Part shown: positions 45,440-54,294 of the stretch, piece after piece
Numbering within the stretch: position 1 is the stretch's first letter
Layout of the letters: the number at the start of each line of letters is the position of its first letter
Assembly: GCA_028877215.1 (NCBI GenBank)
Contig: JAPPFJ010000008.1
Coordinates: 224,102 to 288,101 of the forward strand
DNA length: 64,000 bases
Direction of reading: 5' to 3'
From: Gemmatimonadota bacterium
Lineage (GTDB): Bacteria; Latescibacterota; UBA2968; GCA-2709665
Program-made: the position numbers and the translations under genes
The notes under the pieces: model-generated
Databases searched by the model: none
Told to the model about the DNA's origin: nothing
The model's input: only the letters and a program-made list of their open reading frames with translations

Positions 45440-46495
45440 ATGCTGCGTACTTCCAAATACGTCCTGCGCTTCCTTGCGGTCATTCTGGCCGTCGTCGCAG
45501 TTCTATGGTTTGTGGAAATCGACCAGGTGGCAAAAGGCACAGGAAGAATCGTACCCGAGAAAGAAATCTGGATAAGCGGGCTCGTTGAGGCGCAGATCGC
45601 AAAGGTCTACGTCGAGGAGGGTCAACTGATCGCGGCAGGAGATTCACTTATTGCGTTCAAGAATGACATTGCCGAATCCCGGCTCACCGTTGCAAGACGA
45701 GCCTACGAGCGTTCCGTGGCTGAGCGGGAGGCTGCGAGGGCAGCACTCCAGGCATTGGAGGCGTCGCCTCCCGAACAGGAACTGAAAGGGCTTAGTAGTG
45801 AATTGGAAGCAATGAAGGAGAAATCTCGTTTGGCGAACTGGCAGTTGAAGATGGCACAGCGATTGTTCGATCACGGCGGGCTTGTCAGCGCTGACGATCT
45901 GGAGAAAGCCAGGTCGGATTCGATCCTCGCCTTGATGCAAATCGAGAAATCGTTGTCAGCGTTGGAATTGTTGAAGTCAGGGCCGATAACTCCCCTGCGC
46001 AAGAAGGCGTTTTTTACGTTCAAGGCAAGGGTTGCGGAAGTTGCCGAAGCTGAAGCCGCATACAACATGGTTCGCCGGGAAATGAGACACTATACACTGC
46101 GGGCGCCTGGACCGGGACGGATCCTGATGGTCCTGCGCAAGGCGGGCGCGGTTCCCGCCGTGGGCGACACGCTGATGTTGATCGGATCGGAGGACCCGCT
46201 GTTGGCCGAGTGCCACGTCCCGGCAGAATTCGCTCCCTGGATCAGACGAGGACAGGAAGTCGATCTCTGGCCGCAGTGGGAAAGTTCATTTGAATTCTCA
46301 GGGCAGGTTCATTCGGTGCGACGCTACGTGCAGCGAAAGGGATATCCCTCCGTACGCGTCCTTGTGAAGATCGATTCGGCGCCCCCTCTTATACCCGGTA
46401 ACCGACTCGTGGCCGAAGTAAAGCTGCGCCGCGCCAGTGTTCTCGAGTTGATCCTGTTTCCTTTTGACTGGTCAATCGCCAGCGTATCCGAGTAA
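45440..46495 (+). CDS. HlyD/biotin-lipoyl-like membrane fusion protein, copy 2
   Basis: A 351-residue paralog of the adaptor at 42373: N-terminal anchor (~10-27), lipoyl halves (VEAQIAKVYVEEGQLIAAGD and GRILMVLRKAGAVPAVGDTL), helical hairpin with an ELKGLSSELEAMKEKSRLAN stretch, beta domain, and the same hydrophobic tail LELILFPFDW as LKLLLFPFEW in copy 1. It ends the island; its last 24 bp overlap the 3' end of the convergent amidohydrolase gene. Confidence 0.85.
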   Translation: MLRTSKYVLRFLAVILAVVAVLWFVEIDQVAKGTGRIVPEKEIWISGLVEAQIAKVYVEEGQLIAAGDSLIAFKNDIAESRLTVARRAYERSVAEREAARAALQALEASPPEQELKGLSSELEAMKEKSRLANWQLKMAQRLFDHGGLVSADDLEKARSDSILALMQIEKSLSALELLKSGPITPLRKKAFFTFKARVAEVAEAEAAYNMVRREMRHYTLRAPGPGRILMVLRKAGAVPAVGDTLMLIGSEDPLLAECHVPAEFAPWIRRGQEVDLWPQWESSFEFSGQVHSVRRYVQRKGYPSVRVLVKIDSAPPLIPGNRLVAEVKLRRASVLELILFPFDWSIASVSE

Positions 46496-47788
46496 TCGGT
46501 TCGGCTTGATGCGCGGTGCCTCGATGGCGACCGGAACGCCCCCTTCCGCCTGATCCCTGAAGACCTCGCTCGCCCCGGACAGGAGGTTTTCAACCGACTC
46601 GCCGGCCTTTATGACACCGCGAACCCGCCTCAGGCAGGCCACGTCCTCGAGGGGGTTTCCGTCCACGGCGATCACGTCGGCCAGATAGCCCGGCGCGAGG
46701 CGTCCCAGTCGGTCCGCCACATCCAGCATCTCCGCCGTATTCGTGGTCACCGCCCTGATTGCGTCGGCGTTTGAGACGCCCAGGTCCGCGAGCGCTCTGG
46801 CCTCCCGCCATAGCGTCGCGTGCGTACTGTCCGTTCCGAGGCAGACCTTCACCCCTGCGCGAACGGCTTCGGGCAGGTGGCGCGCCGTGCGTTCCCTGGC
46901 TCGCTCCACGCGCCTCCGCCACCAGTCCATGTGCCAGGTTTCGAAGGACTCGAATCCAACCTCCCGGTCAAAGAACAGCTGAAGGTTGGGGTCGCTCAGG
47001 TACGCGCCCGACTTCACGAACAGGTCCACGTCTTTCGCCTCGAGCAGATTGGCGTGCTCGATGCTGTCGATCCCGGCATCCATTGCCCACCGCATCGCCG
47101 GACCGCCGATCGCGTGCGCGGCGACCGGAACGCCCAGGTTGTGCGAGACGCCGATGGCCGCCTCGATCTCCTCCCTTGAATAGGCCGCAATATCCGTCAG
47201 ATCTCCGCGGAGGTAGTCCTCGAAGGTATTGCCGTCTCTCACGTTGGTAATGAACAGTTTCGTCCAGTCCGCGCCGTGCGAGACATTCTCCCGTATCCGA
47301 TCCTCCAGCTCCGCTGCGCCGTCGGCCGGAAATGACAGAAAAGGCGCTGTCCCATGACCTGGGCGCAGCGCCCGAACACACGCCTTGAGGCGGGGACCCG
47401 CCGCCTCCTTTCGATCAATCGCCTCCTGGAACGGCTTTTCGATGCCCTCGCGGTCTCCGAGCGTCCGCATTGTGGTGACACCGGTTGCGAGATCGCTCCG
47501 CAGGTTCATCGCCCCCCGAAGGACCGCGGTTGCGGTATCCAGTTCGAAATGGACGTTGAGCGGTACCCGGAAACGGTTGTTGGCCGTAATGTGGGCGTGG
47601 CCGTCGATCAGGGCGGGCATCACCGTCCAGGAAGACCAGTCCAGCGTCTCCCACGCCTGATCGACGTTCAGGGCCGCCGGCGGGCCCGCCCCCAGCACCC
47701 GCTCGCCATCGATGATGACGACCCCGCCGGAAATTGGTGGCTCGCAGGGATCGGCGATGAGCAGCTTCGATCTGATCAGGGTAGGCAT
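46472..47788 (-). CDS. Amidohydrolase (COG1228, imidazolonepropionase/prolidase-like)
   Basis: A 438-residue metal-dependent hydrolase with the amidohydrolase TIM-barrel plan. Metal ligands: LIDGHAHI (HxH, ~68-70), the carboxylated-lysine position in DWTKLFIT, AAHAIGG, SIEHANLL and GTDSTHA. Small beta domain at both ends (APGYLADVIAVDGNPLEDV near the C-terminus). Many relatives hydrolyse dipeptides or cyclic amides; the substrate here is unknown. I start at ATG 47788 (PTLIRSKLLIADP); the longer frame to 47923 runs into a MITE. No signal peptide. Confidence 0.88.
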   Translation of the reverse strand: MPTLIRSKLLIADPCEPPISGGVVIIDGERVLGAGPPAALNVDQAWETLDWSSWTVMPALIDGHAHITANNRFRVPLNVHFELDTATAVLRGAMNLRSDLATGVTTMRTLGDREGIEKPFQEAIDRKEAAGPRLKACVRALRPGHGTAPFLSFPADGAAELEDRIRENVSHGADWTKLFITNVRDGNTFEDYLRGDLTDIAAYSREEIEAAIGVSHNLGVPVAAHAIGGPAMRWAMDAGIDSIEHANLLEAKDVDLFVKSGAYLSDPNLQLFFDREVGFESFETWHMDWWRRRVERARERTARHLPEAVRAGVKVCLGTDSTHATLWREARALADLGVSNADAIRAVTTNTAEMLDVADRLGRLAPGYLADVIAVDGNPLEDVACLRRVRGVIKAGESVENLLSGASEVFRDQAEGGVPVAIEAPRIKPNRLLGYAGD

Positions 47789-47802
47789 GGGCGTGCTGTT
47801 AG

Positions 47803-47962
47803 CAGTCCGTTGATAAAGTCGCTCTGCAGGCGAGGCCGAGCCAATGTGGGCGAAGACAAGGCGCGCGACCGAGTCCCATCCATCGATTCGGCGAGGGAGC
47901 GCAACGCAGTATTTCGACCGCAAGTGCCGGCCGTAGCCCGGATGGGCTTTTTCAACGGGCTG
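47803..47962 (-). mobile_element. MITE-like element family A, copy 2
   Basis: A 160-bp copy of the element at 3171-3316, in inverse orientation and near-identical apart from a ~14-bp insertion. Flanked by TTAG at 47799-47802 and 47963-47966. It is inserted just upstream of the amidohydrolase start and behind the stop of the NHL gene. Confidence 0.75.
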
Positions 47963-47991
47963 TTAGCTCTTCCCGGTGTCGACGTCCGGCG

Positions 47992-48930
47992 TCAGACGCG
48001 GACCAGTTTGCGGAAGCTGCGCATTTCTCTGGGTGGATCCATCTGCGAGCCGAACGCGCTCCATGACACTTCTCCGACGTAGATGTCCCCGCGTGAATCC
48101 ACCGCCAGTCCATGCGGCGCGGTAAACTGGCCCGGGCCCTCGCCGGCCCGGGGGTCTCCCAGTCGGGCGAGGCGTTCGCCATTCAGGTCGTGAATGCTCA
48201 CGCACGAGCCCACGTTGGGATAGGTCTCGTTGACCTCGAGTTGCGTGGGAAGCTGTCCGATGTAGACGAGGTCGCCGTCGATATGCAGACCGCACGGGCG
48301 GTGGAGATTGTTCCACTGCGTGAGATAGTTGCCTTCCGGGTCGAATACCTGCACGCGGTGGTTCTCCCGGTCGGCGATGTAGACCGAGCCACGGCTGTCC
48401 GTACAGACGCTGTGTACCAGGTTGAACTGCCCCGGGTCCGTACCGTAGTCTCCCCAGGAGAAAAGGTGTTCGCCGTTCGATGAGAACCTGTGTACCCGTG
48501 CGTTGCCGTAACCGTCAGAGACAAAGAGATCTCCCGTCGCCGGATCGAATGCCACTTTCGTGGGCTGGTTGAACGGCCGCCCGCTCTGAGCCGGGGCGCC
48601 CTCGCCGGGTGCGCCGATGACCATCAGCACCTCCCCGCCGAGCGTGCACTTGCGGACACAGTGTCCCTGGTCGTCCACGCAATACAGCATTCCGTCGGGC
48701 CCCATGGTCAACCCATGGGGGCGCACGAACAGGCCCTCTCCCCAGGATTCCAGGAATTGTCCGTCCCGGTCGAATACGATGACCGGATGTTCACCCCGGT
48801 TGAACACGTAGACCCGGTCGTCCGGGCCCACAGCCACGTCCACCACCTCTTTGAACCGCCAACCGCCGGGCAGACGCGCCCAATCGGTTCGTTCCTCATA
48901 CCGGTATTCGCCGCTGCCGAGAAGCGCCAT
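47992..48930 (-). CDS. NHL-repeat (six-bladed beta-propeller) protein
   Basis: A 312-residue soluble protein made of NHL repeats: VVDVAVGPDDRVYVFNRGEH, PHGLTMGPDGMLYCVDDQGH, PTKVAFDPATGDLFVSDGYG, VHSVCTDSRGSVYIADRENH and APHGLAVDSRGDIYVGEVSW. This resembles the lyase domain of peptidyl-alpha-hydroxyglycine alpha-amidating lyase and many bacterial NHL proteins of unknown role. No signal peptide. It shares its strand with the amidohydrolase downstream but is separated from it by the MITE. Confidence 0.85.
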   Translation of the reverse strand: MALLGSGEYRYEERTDWARLPGGWRFKEVVDVAVGPDDRVYVFNRGEHPVIVFDRDGQFLESWGEGLFVRPHGLTMGPDGMLYCVDDQGHCVRKCTLGGEVLMVIGAPGEGAPAQSGRPFNQPTKVAFDPATGDLFVSDGYGNARVHRFSSNGEHLFSWGDYGTDPGQFNLVHSVCTDSRGSVYIADRENHRVQVFDPEGNYLTQWNNLHRPCGLHIDGDLVYIGQLPTQLEVNETYPNVGSCVSIHDLNGERLARLGDPRAGEGPGQFTAPHGLAVDSRGDIYVGEVSWSAFGSQMDPPREMRSFRKLVRV

Positions 48931-49244
48931 AGGGCAACCCTTTCGCCGTGGTTAATGGATATACCGCACCGCGGGCGTCCGCCAGACGTAATCACAGGAT
49001 CCGCGTTGTTTCTGCGATTCAAACAACCATTTGATCGCAGTTCAGTATACGCCTGCACACTCCGGCCTGTCAACCGTTACCGGCTTCGCCGGCGTGGGGC
49101 CGGTCGCCGTCTCCGGGGTACGCGCCATCCCGTTACGGCCCACAATTTCCTTGTCTGCGAAAATGCACGGCGCTATCTTCTGCCACACGAAGATTCGACA
49201 GACTCCCAATTGTAAAATCCGGTGTACAGCAGGAAACCGAAAAC
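48931..49244. other. 314-bp intergenic region
   Basis: Upstream region of the divergent NHL and small hypothetical genes. A GC-rich imperfect hairpin (ACCGGCTTCGCCGGCGTGGG near 49079) is present. No gene or clear promoter seen. Confidence 0.5.
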
Positions 49245-49517
49245 ATGAACATCTCACCCGTACAGGTCGCATACCGTGGTTTTCAGTGCGACCTCTCCGA
49301 CGCGCGCATCCTGAACTGCATCCGGCGGGCGCTGAAGTTGGGAAGGGTAAAACGCCCCCCGTTCACGCGCTGGCCGGGGGGAGAACCGATTTCCGTTCAC
49401 ATCGGCGAGTCGCACCTGGCGAACTGGAGACGACAGTTTGAAGGTGGCGAGAAAGTGGACCTGCCTGCGGAACTGAAAGAAGAACTGAACGATATTCTTG
49501 GTGTGGTCCCGTCGTGA
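49245..49517 (+). CDS. Small hypothetical protein
   Basis: A 90-residue protein, MNISPVQVAYRGFQCDLSDA at the start and VDLPAELKEELNDILGVVPS at the end, with a central RWPGGEPISVHIGESHLANW segment. CAGGAAACC lies upstream of the ATG. Composition is protein-like and it is the only good frame here, but I recognise no family. A family-C repeat follows 40 bp after the stop. Confidence 0.5.
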   Translation: MNISPVQVAYRGFQCDLSDARILNCIRRALKLGRVKRPPFTRWPGGEPISVHIGESHLANWRRQFEGGEKVDLPAELKEELNDILGVVPS

Positions 49518-49557
49518 AGGGAAACGCGAGCGTAGAATGAATGGCTCCCTGCGTCGC

Positions 49558-49697
49558 TCATTATATGGAGGGAAGACGTAAGCCGGTAGACGGGAGAGAT
49601 TGCCTGCCCTGTGAGGTTTCTTTTCGTGCCGGAGGCGAGGAGGAATAACATACACGGCAAGGCCTTCTTCTACCGTCTCACGTCTACCGTCTACCCG
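49558..49697. repeat. Palindromic repeat family C, copy 2
   Basis: About 140 bp: GGGAAGACGTAAGCCGGTAG on the left and CTACCGTCTCACGTCTACCG on the right, around TGTGAGGTTTCTTTTCGTGC and CCGGAGGCGAGGAGGAATA. The core is the inverse of that in copy 1 (22530-22740). Confidence 0.65.
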
Positions 49698-49732
49698 ACT
49701 TTCTGCCCCCGATCCTGAAAAAGGAGCCTGAA

Positions 49733-50542
49733 ATGGACGACGAAGAGAGATATTTCTTCGACCTGAACGGCTATCTCGTGGTAGAGAACGCCCTCTCCTC
49801 CGAGGAAGTTGCCGCGTGCAACGAAGCGATAGACCGCAACGCCGACCGCATCCGTGAAAGGCCGGAAGAACAATCCCTGTCGGGGAAATCCAGCACGCTC
49901 AAGGGCCAGCAGGGCCGCGGCGATCTGGGCGGCATGCTGACCTGGCCGAAGCCGTGGTGCCAGCCCTTCCGGGATTTACTGACCCATCGGAATATCGTCC
50001 CGTACCTCAACGAACTGCTGCGTGAGGGCTTCCGCCTGGATCACGTCTATGGCATTATCATGCGCAAGGGTACGGAAGGACACGTGCTGCACGGCGGCGG
50101 CACCACGGACGACCTGACCCATTTCTACCAGTTCCACAACGGAAGGATGCGCTGCGGTCTTACGGTTGTCGCCTGGATGTTCACGGACTGCGGACCGGGA
50201 GACGGCGGCTTTTCGTGCATACCCGGAAGCCACAAGTCGAACTATCCCACGCCTCGGGGCGTGGCCCTGCTGGACCGGGACATCGGCGTGGTACGGCAGG
50301 TGGAGGCGAAGGCCGGCTCGGCCGTCGTTTTCACCGAAGCCCTCACGCACGGCACGATGCCCTGGACGGCAGAACACCAGCGCCGTTCCATCCTGTACAA
50401 GTACTCGCCGGGGCCGCTGACCTATTCGAGAGTCCACGTTCCTGAAGGCGTAGCCGAAGTGCTTGACGAGTTCACGCCGCAGCAGCGCGCCGTACTGGAG
50501 CCGCCTTACCGGCCGGCGCGCCCGACCGTATCGACCGGCTGA
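49733..50542 (+). CDS. Phytanoyl-CoA dioxygenase (PhyH) family protein
   Basis: A 269-residue Fe(II)/2-oxoglutarate oxygenase-type protein. The N-terminal FFDLNGYLVVENALSSEEVA and the late GDGGFSCIPGSHKSNYPTPR are PhyH hallmarks. The distal iron histidine is in EALTHGTMPW (H206) and R217/R218 follow as 2-oxoglutarate ligands. The proximal motif reads GHVLHGGGTTDD: a histidine is there (H120), but the acidic partner two residues later is glycine, so iron binding may be altered or use D126/D127. AAAGGAG precedes the ATG. Substrate unknown; families of such enzymes are abundant in sponge- and soil-associated uncultured bacteria. Confidence 0.82.
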   Translation: MDDEERYFFDLNGYLVVENALSSEEVAACNEAIDRNADRIRERPEEQSLSGKSSTLKGQQGRGDLGGMLTWPKPWCQPFRDLLTHRNIVPYLNELLREGFRLDHVYGIIMRKGTEGHVLHGGGTTDDLTHFYQFHNGRMRCGLTVVAWMFTDCGPGDGGFSCIPGSHKSNYPTPRGVALLDRDIGVVRQVEAKAGSAVVFTEALTHGTMPWTAEHQRRSILYKYSPGPLTYSRVHVPEGVAEVLDEFTPQQRAVLEPPYRPARPTVSTG

Positions 50543-50595
50543 CCGGGCTTGAACAACCGGTTGATGTTTCGACGTCCGGCTGCATGCCAGGCAAA

Positions 50596-50623
50596 GGGCC
50601 CCGGTCCTCTCAGACCGGGGCCC
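50596..50623. terminator. GC-rich hairpin between convergent genes
   Basis: A perfect 11-bp stem GGGCCCCGGTC / GACCGGGGCCC with a 6-nt loop, between the convergent PhyH and acetyltransferase genes. T-tracts are short (TTT on the minus strand), so it is a probable but imperfect terminator for both. Confidence 0.6.
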
Positions 50624-50668
50624 GAATCGCTGACGGTCGGCGTCGAAGTCAATCTGTCGCCGATCAAT

Positions 50669-51817
50669 CTACAGGTAGTTCACGCCGTACCACAGCGCGG
50701 GAATCGGGAACACCTCCGCCAGAACCTCGCCCGCACGACCTCCGGCCTTCAGCAGGGCTTCTTCGGCGCCCTCGAGCGTGCCGAATATCAGCTGAATCGC
50801 CGCCCCCTGGTCGGGCGCCACCACCTGGTCGCCGCCATAGGAGAAGATCATCTCGTCGCCCTGCTGCCTGAAGACCAGGCTTTGCGCCTCCGTTTCACCT
50901 ATTACTTCGGCGAAATAGGGACGCATCCGCTCCATGAACTGCTCAAAGTTGATCAGCGTGACCGTCCCTGATGCATTTGCCGGCGTGCCGGTGAGTCCCC
51001 TGGACTGAAGGCAGTCCTGGAACCATCTGTCGCAGCCCATGACGTGGGCGTTGAGCGACCGGAGGTCCAGCTCCCGGATGATCTTTCCCAGCGCGCCGGT
51101 CAGGCACCGCCGGTTTCCCGACGCCTCCTGCACGCTTATGCTGTCTCCCATTGCGCTGGGATGCTGCACCATCAGGTATCCGCGCATCATCCCTGCCTCA
51201 CACACTTTGAACACCAGCGTGCGACGGTTCATGACGAAGCCGTCGAAAGCGTGGGCGTAATCGGACGGCGGCCGCATCCACCGCACGTGCTCCTCCCGGT
51301 ACAGCGAAGCCATCGCGGGCACGTCATCGGGGGTGGCGGCCAACAGTTCCACGCCGTCGTCGTCAAATTCGCCGGCCTTTTCCGCGGACACGGAAAACTC
51401 CCAGTCCCGGCCCACGTACCGGCAGCCGAACCGGTGGTACATCTTGCGATAGCCGGAAACGAGCATGAAATCCACCCCGTCCTCCCGGCAGACGCGCATC
51501 GTGTCTTCGAACAGGGCGGTTGCGTATCCCTTGCCGCGGTGCTCTTCGTACGTGGCCACACCGCCCAGGGACGACGTGCGCACGGTGCATCCGAAAATGG
51601 ACGCGTTCCGCCGAAGCGCGCCGATATGGGACACAACCCGGCCGTCCTCCACAACCACCCGCATTTCACCGGCGTGGGCCGGGGTGTAGAAGTGCGGGTA
51701 TTCCTGGACCAGTCCGGGCCGGAACACGGTGTGGACGAGTTCGGCGAGGCTCTCGAATTCATCGGGATGCAGGCTGCGCATGCCATCGCGCCATGAGGGT
51801 TCGGGTTCTCTGGGCAA
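50669..51817 (-). CDS. GNAT-family N-acetyltransferase, Eis-like
   Basis: About 382 residues. The first GNAT domain has the acetyl-CoA loop GVATYEEHRGKGYATALFED (~100-119); a second GNAT-like domain and a C-terminal sterol-carrier-like part (~280-382) give the three-part Eis architecture. Eis-type enzymes acetylate amines, including aminoglycosides in mycobacteria; the substrate here is open. I use TTG 51817, five bases after GGGAGG; the frame start at 51862 has no ribosome site, and an ATG at 51784 is possible. Confidence 0.82.
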   Translation of the reverse strand: MPREPEPSWRDGMRSLHPDEFESLAELVHTVFRPGLVQEYPHFYTPAHAGEMRVVVEDGRVVSHIGALRRNASIFGCTVRTSSLGGVATYEEHRGKGYATALFEDTMRVCREDGVDFMLVSGYRKMYHRFGCRYVGRDWEFSVSAEKAGEFDDDGVELLAATPDDVPAMASLYREEHVRWMRPPSDYAHAFDGFVMNRRTLVFKVCEAGMMRGYLMVQHPSAMGDSISVQEASGNRRCLTGALGKIIRELDLRSLNAHVMGCDRWFQDCLQSRGLTGTPANASGTVTLINFEQFMERMRPYFAEVIGETEAQSLVFRQQGDEMIFSYGGDQVVAPDQGAAIQLIFGTLEGAEEALLKAGGRAGEVLAEVFPIPALWYGVNYL

Positions 51818-51906
51818 TCTGGCCTCCCTTCGCCGGGGGACCGGCGGTCCCCGATAAGTCAAGATGGTCTGTCAACAATGGTTTGCAAAAAGAACTCAAC
51901 GGGCTG

Positions 51907-52854
51907 CTATCCTTCCTCGTGATCCATGAACCCCGGCACGCTGAAATACCGTTCCGCCGAATCGCAGATCACCGTGGCCACGCGCCTGCCCTCGCCCAGC
52001 TGCTCCGCCACCCTGAGCGCGGCCCAGACGTTCGCGCCGGCCGAAATGCCGCTCAGGATGCCCTCCTCGGCCGCAAGGCGTCTGGCGGTCTCGAACGCAT
52101 CGGCCTCCGTGGCGCAGATCACACGGTCGTAGATCTCCCGGTTCAGCACCTCGGGAATGAACCCCGCGCCGATGCCCTGGATGTCGTGAAGCCCCGGCGC
52201 GCCGCCGGACAGCACGTTGGAGCGCTGCGGTTCTACGGCCACCACCAGCAGACCGGGCAACTCCGCTTTCAGGACTTCGCCAACGCCGGTGATGGTGCCG
52301 CCGGTGCCCACGCCGGCCACGAACGCGTCCAGCCGCCCCTCCGCCGCATCCAGGATCTCGCGCGCGGTTGTGCGCCGGTGTACATCGGGATTGGCGGGAT
52401 TGGCGAACTGCTGCGGCATGAACGTGTCGCCGGGGGCTTCCCGCGCGATGCGCATCGCCTCGTCCACGGCGCCCTGCATGTCCTCCGCGCCCGGCGTCAG
52501 CACCACTTCGGCCCCGAAGCTCTGCAGAAGGTCCCGCCGCTCGCGGCTCATGGAATCCGGCATGGTCAGGACTAGGCGATAACCCTTTGCCGCGGCCACG
52601 AGCGCCAGGCCGATTCCCGTATTTCCGCTGGTGGGTTCGACGATCGTCATGCCCGGTTTCAGGCTGCCGTCCCGCTCGGCCGCGTCGATCATTGCGTACG
52701 CAATACGATCCTTCACCGAGGCCACGGGGTTGGAGGCCTCGATTTTAACGACGACCTCCGCCATGCCCGGTACCACGATCCGGTTCAGCCGGACCATCGG
52801 CGTGTCGCCGATCAATTCCAGGATATCGTCCGCCACCGCGTTGGCCAACGGCAT
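51907..52854 (-). CDS. Cysteine synthase (O-acetylserine sulfhydrylase family)
   Basis: A 315-residue PLP enzyme of the beta family. The PLP lysine is K48 in NPVASVKDR (GGSVKDR is the commoner form), the substrate loop is EPTSGNTGIGLA, and the phosphate-binding GVGTGGTITGVGEVLK is intact. IQGIGAGFIPEVL and ISGISAGANVWAAL fit CysK/CysM. It forms cysteine from O-acetylserine and sulfide, or a related substrate. ATG 52854 has AAAGGA upstream. No serine acetyltransferase is adjacent. Confidence 0.92.
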   Translation of the reverse strand: MPLANAVADDILELIGDTPMVRLNRIVVPGMAEVVVKIEASNPVASVKDRIAYAMIDAAERDGSLKPGMTIVEPTSGNTGIGLALVAAAKGYRLVLTMPDSMSRERRDLLQSFGAEVVLTPGAEDMQGAVDEAMRIAREAPGDTFMPQQFANPANPDVHRRTTAREILDAAEGRLDAFVAGVGTGGTITGVGEVLKAELPGLLVVAVEPQRSNVLSGGAPGLHDIQGIGAGFIPEVLNREIYDRVICATEADAFETARRLAAEEGILSGISAGANVWAALRVAEQLGEGRRVATVICDSAERYFSVPGFMDHEEG

Positions 52855-52989
52855 ATCGGTCCTTTCGAATGCTTCGGCCAAGTCAAATTAACGTGCATAT
52901 TCGGGTAGTCCTGTAAGCCAGACGTCCATCGATCACACATCGCCAGGATCAAATATCCCGTCTTGCTGCGCAGGCCGAAACGTGGTCAT

Positions 52990-53066
52990 TGAGCTTGTCG
53001 AAATGCTCACGTTTCACTTTCGGTTCCAGTCAATTGACAGCCATCGCCGACCCTTCGACAAGCTCA
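52990..53066. repeat. 13-bp inverted repeat (TTCGACAAGCTCA type)
   Basis: TGAGCTTGTCGAA (52990-53002) and TTCGACAAGCTCA (53054-53066) are exact reverse complements in the gap between cysteine synthase and the NUDIX gene. A related CCCTTCGACAGGCTGA occurs near 8016. This motif is a familiar dispersed repeat in many bacterial genomes. Confidence 0.6.
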
Positions 53067-53082
53067 GGGAGCGGCTCGGGGC

Positions 53083-53544
53083 TTATGCGCTGGTTCTTCC
53101 GCAGATATCGCGGTTTGCGACGGCCTCGATCGCCATCTTCCCCAGCCGCTGAATGTCTTCCGCGATCGTCTCGTCCTCCAGGTCCGCGGGTCGGCACCAC
53201 CGGTATCCCTCCGCCTCGGAGGCCGCCACCTTGAGGCTGCCGCCCGTCACCCGCGCGAAATAGATCAGGTCGATGTGCTGGTGATCGTCCGAAATCTGTT
53301 CCAGGAGGATGCACTCGGGGCGGCTCAATACGTCCACCGTGCCCATGCGGTAGCGAGGCGACAGCAGGGCCACCTCCAGACCGCACTCTTCGCGGACCTC
53401 GCGCACGGCCGCGTCGCACGGCAGTTCGTCCTCGTCGATATGGCCGCCCGGCGGAAGCCACAGCCTGAGCCGTTTGTGAAAGAGCAACAACGTCCGGCCA
53501 TCCTGAACGACGAACGTGGTTGCGGTGAAATCCCGGGTCGTCAT
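53083..53544 (-). CDS. NUDIX hydrolase
   Basis: A ~153-residue NUDIX protein. The box GGHIDEDELPCDAAVREVRE plus ECGLE (about 33-57) fits G-x5-E-x7-R-E-U-x-E-E-x-G-U, so it should hydrolyse a nucleoside diphosphate linked to another moiety, using Mg2+. The exact substrate cannot be told. The ATG at 53544 lies immediately behind GGAGGG, closer than ideal; a TTG at 53553 would place that site inside the gene. It stands between repeats. Confidence 0.87.
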   Translation of the reverse strand: MTTRDFTATTFVVQDGRTLLLFHKRLRLWLPPGGHIDEDELPCDAAVREVREECGLEVALLSPRYRMGTVDVLSRPECILLEQISDDHQHIDLIYFARVTGGSLKVAASEAEGYRWCRPADLEDETIAEDIQRLGKMAIEAVANRDICGRTSA

Positions 53545-53594
53545 CCCTCCCAATATACTCTGCGGTCAGGTTGGGAGCAAAGTCAAAAACGACC

Positions 53595-53815
53595 AGGATT
53601 AAGCAGGATTGGATCAGGATTAAGCAGGATTAAGGCAGATACATGGACAGGGAAACATACTGAAATTTTGCCCGCGATGTGAGTCATCGTGGAAGGGCTT
53701 TACAATACCAGGATCGGAACACGATTAAGCAGGATTAAGGCAAATGCGGGGACAGGGAAATCGACCGAATTCCGGATCGGGATGTGAGTCATCAGAGAAG
53801 AACCTGACAATATTC
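53595..53815. repeat. Two imperfect ~107-bp direct repeats with GGATTAAGCA tandem motifs
   Basis: GATTAAGCAGGATTAAGGCA begins near 53617 and again near 53724. Each is followed by a GGACAGGGAAA stretch and a GATGTGAGTCATC motif, so the unit repeats with a period of about 107 bp. Short tandem copies of AGGATTAAGC precede the first unit. The region fills the gap between the NUDIX and PIN genes; no protein is coded. Confidence 0.65.
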
Positions 53816-53913
53816 AGTAGTTCCGCTTCTGTGCACTTGTGCCCTTATCCTGTTTATCCATGTAGGATTAGTTTTTCCTGTGGGGGCGGTAGGGGGGTAT
53901 CGTCGATCTCGGA

Positions 53914-54294
53914 TTACCAGATGGTCTGCGGATAGAACGCGCGGAGGGCGGGGTCGGATGTGACAATGGGGCAGGCATTCAGGACGGCGGTTGCGACGAT
54001 GGTGCGATCGGCAGGATCGCGATGGTCCCAGTTGAGTTCGATGTTTCCGATCCATGTTCGAACGCATACCGGCAGGATTTCGACGCGGTCGACTTGCTCG
54101 AGTCTACTGGTGAATTCGCGAATGGGTGCCGGAATAACCAGTTGTTGTTTCTTCACTTTAATTCCGATTTCCCATATAGAGATTGCGCTCAGGGCAATCC
54201 TGTCGGCGTCAGTGATGGCCTGCGTTGCTGCCATAGACAGCCGATCACGATCCAGCGTCCAGAACACAAGGGCCGAAGTGTCCAGCAGCACCAT
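53914..54294 (-). CDS. PIN-domain toxin, VapC-like
   Basis: A 126-residue PIN-domain ribonuclease. Acidic active-site residues are visible in LLDTSALVFW (D5), SAISIWEIGI (E43) and WDHRDPADRTIVA (Asp pair near 90-95). VapC toxins cleave specific RNAs, often initiator tRNA. ATG 54294 overlaps the TAA of the upstream antitoxin (TAATG), the usual coupling in such pairs. Normal length. Confidence 0.88.
   Translation of the reverse strand: MVLLDTSALVFWTLDRDRLSMAATQAITDADRIALSAISIWEIGIKVKKQQLVIPAPIREFTSRLEQVDRVEILPVCVRTWIGNIELNWDHRDPADRTIVATAVLNACPIVTSDPALRAFYPQTIW

Noticed and set aside
53595..53815. Possible CRISPR array because of short tandem AGGATTAAGC repeats
   Set aside because: Units are unequal and imperfect, spacers are not unique, and no cas gene is present.
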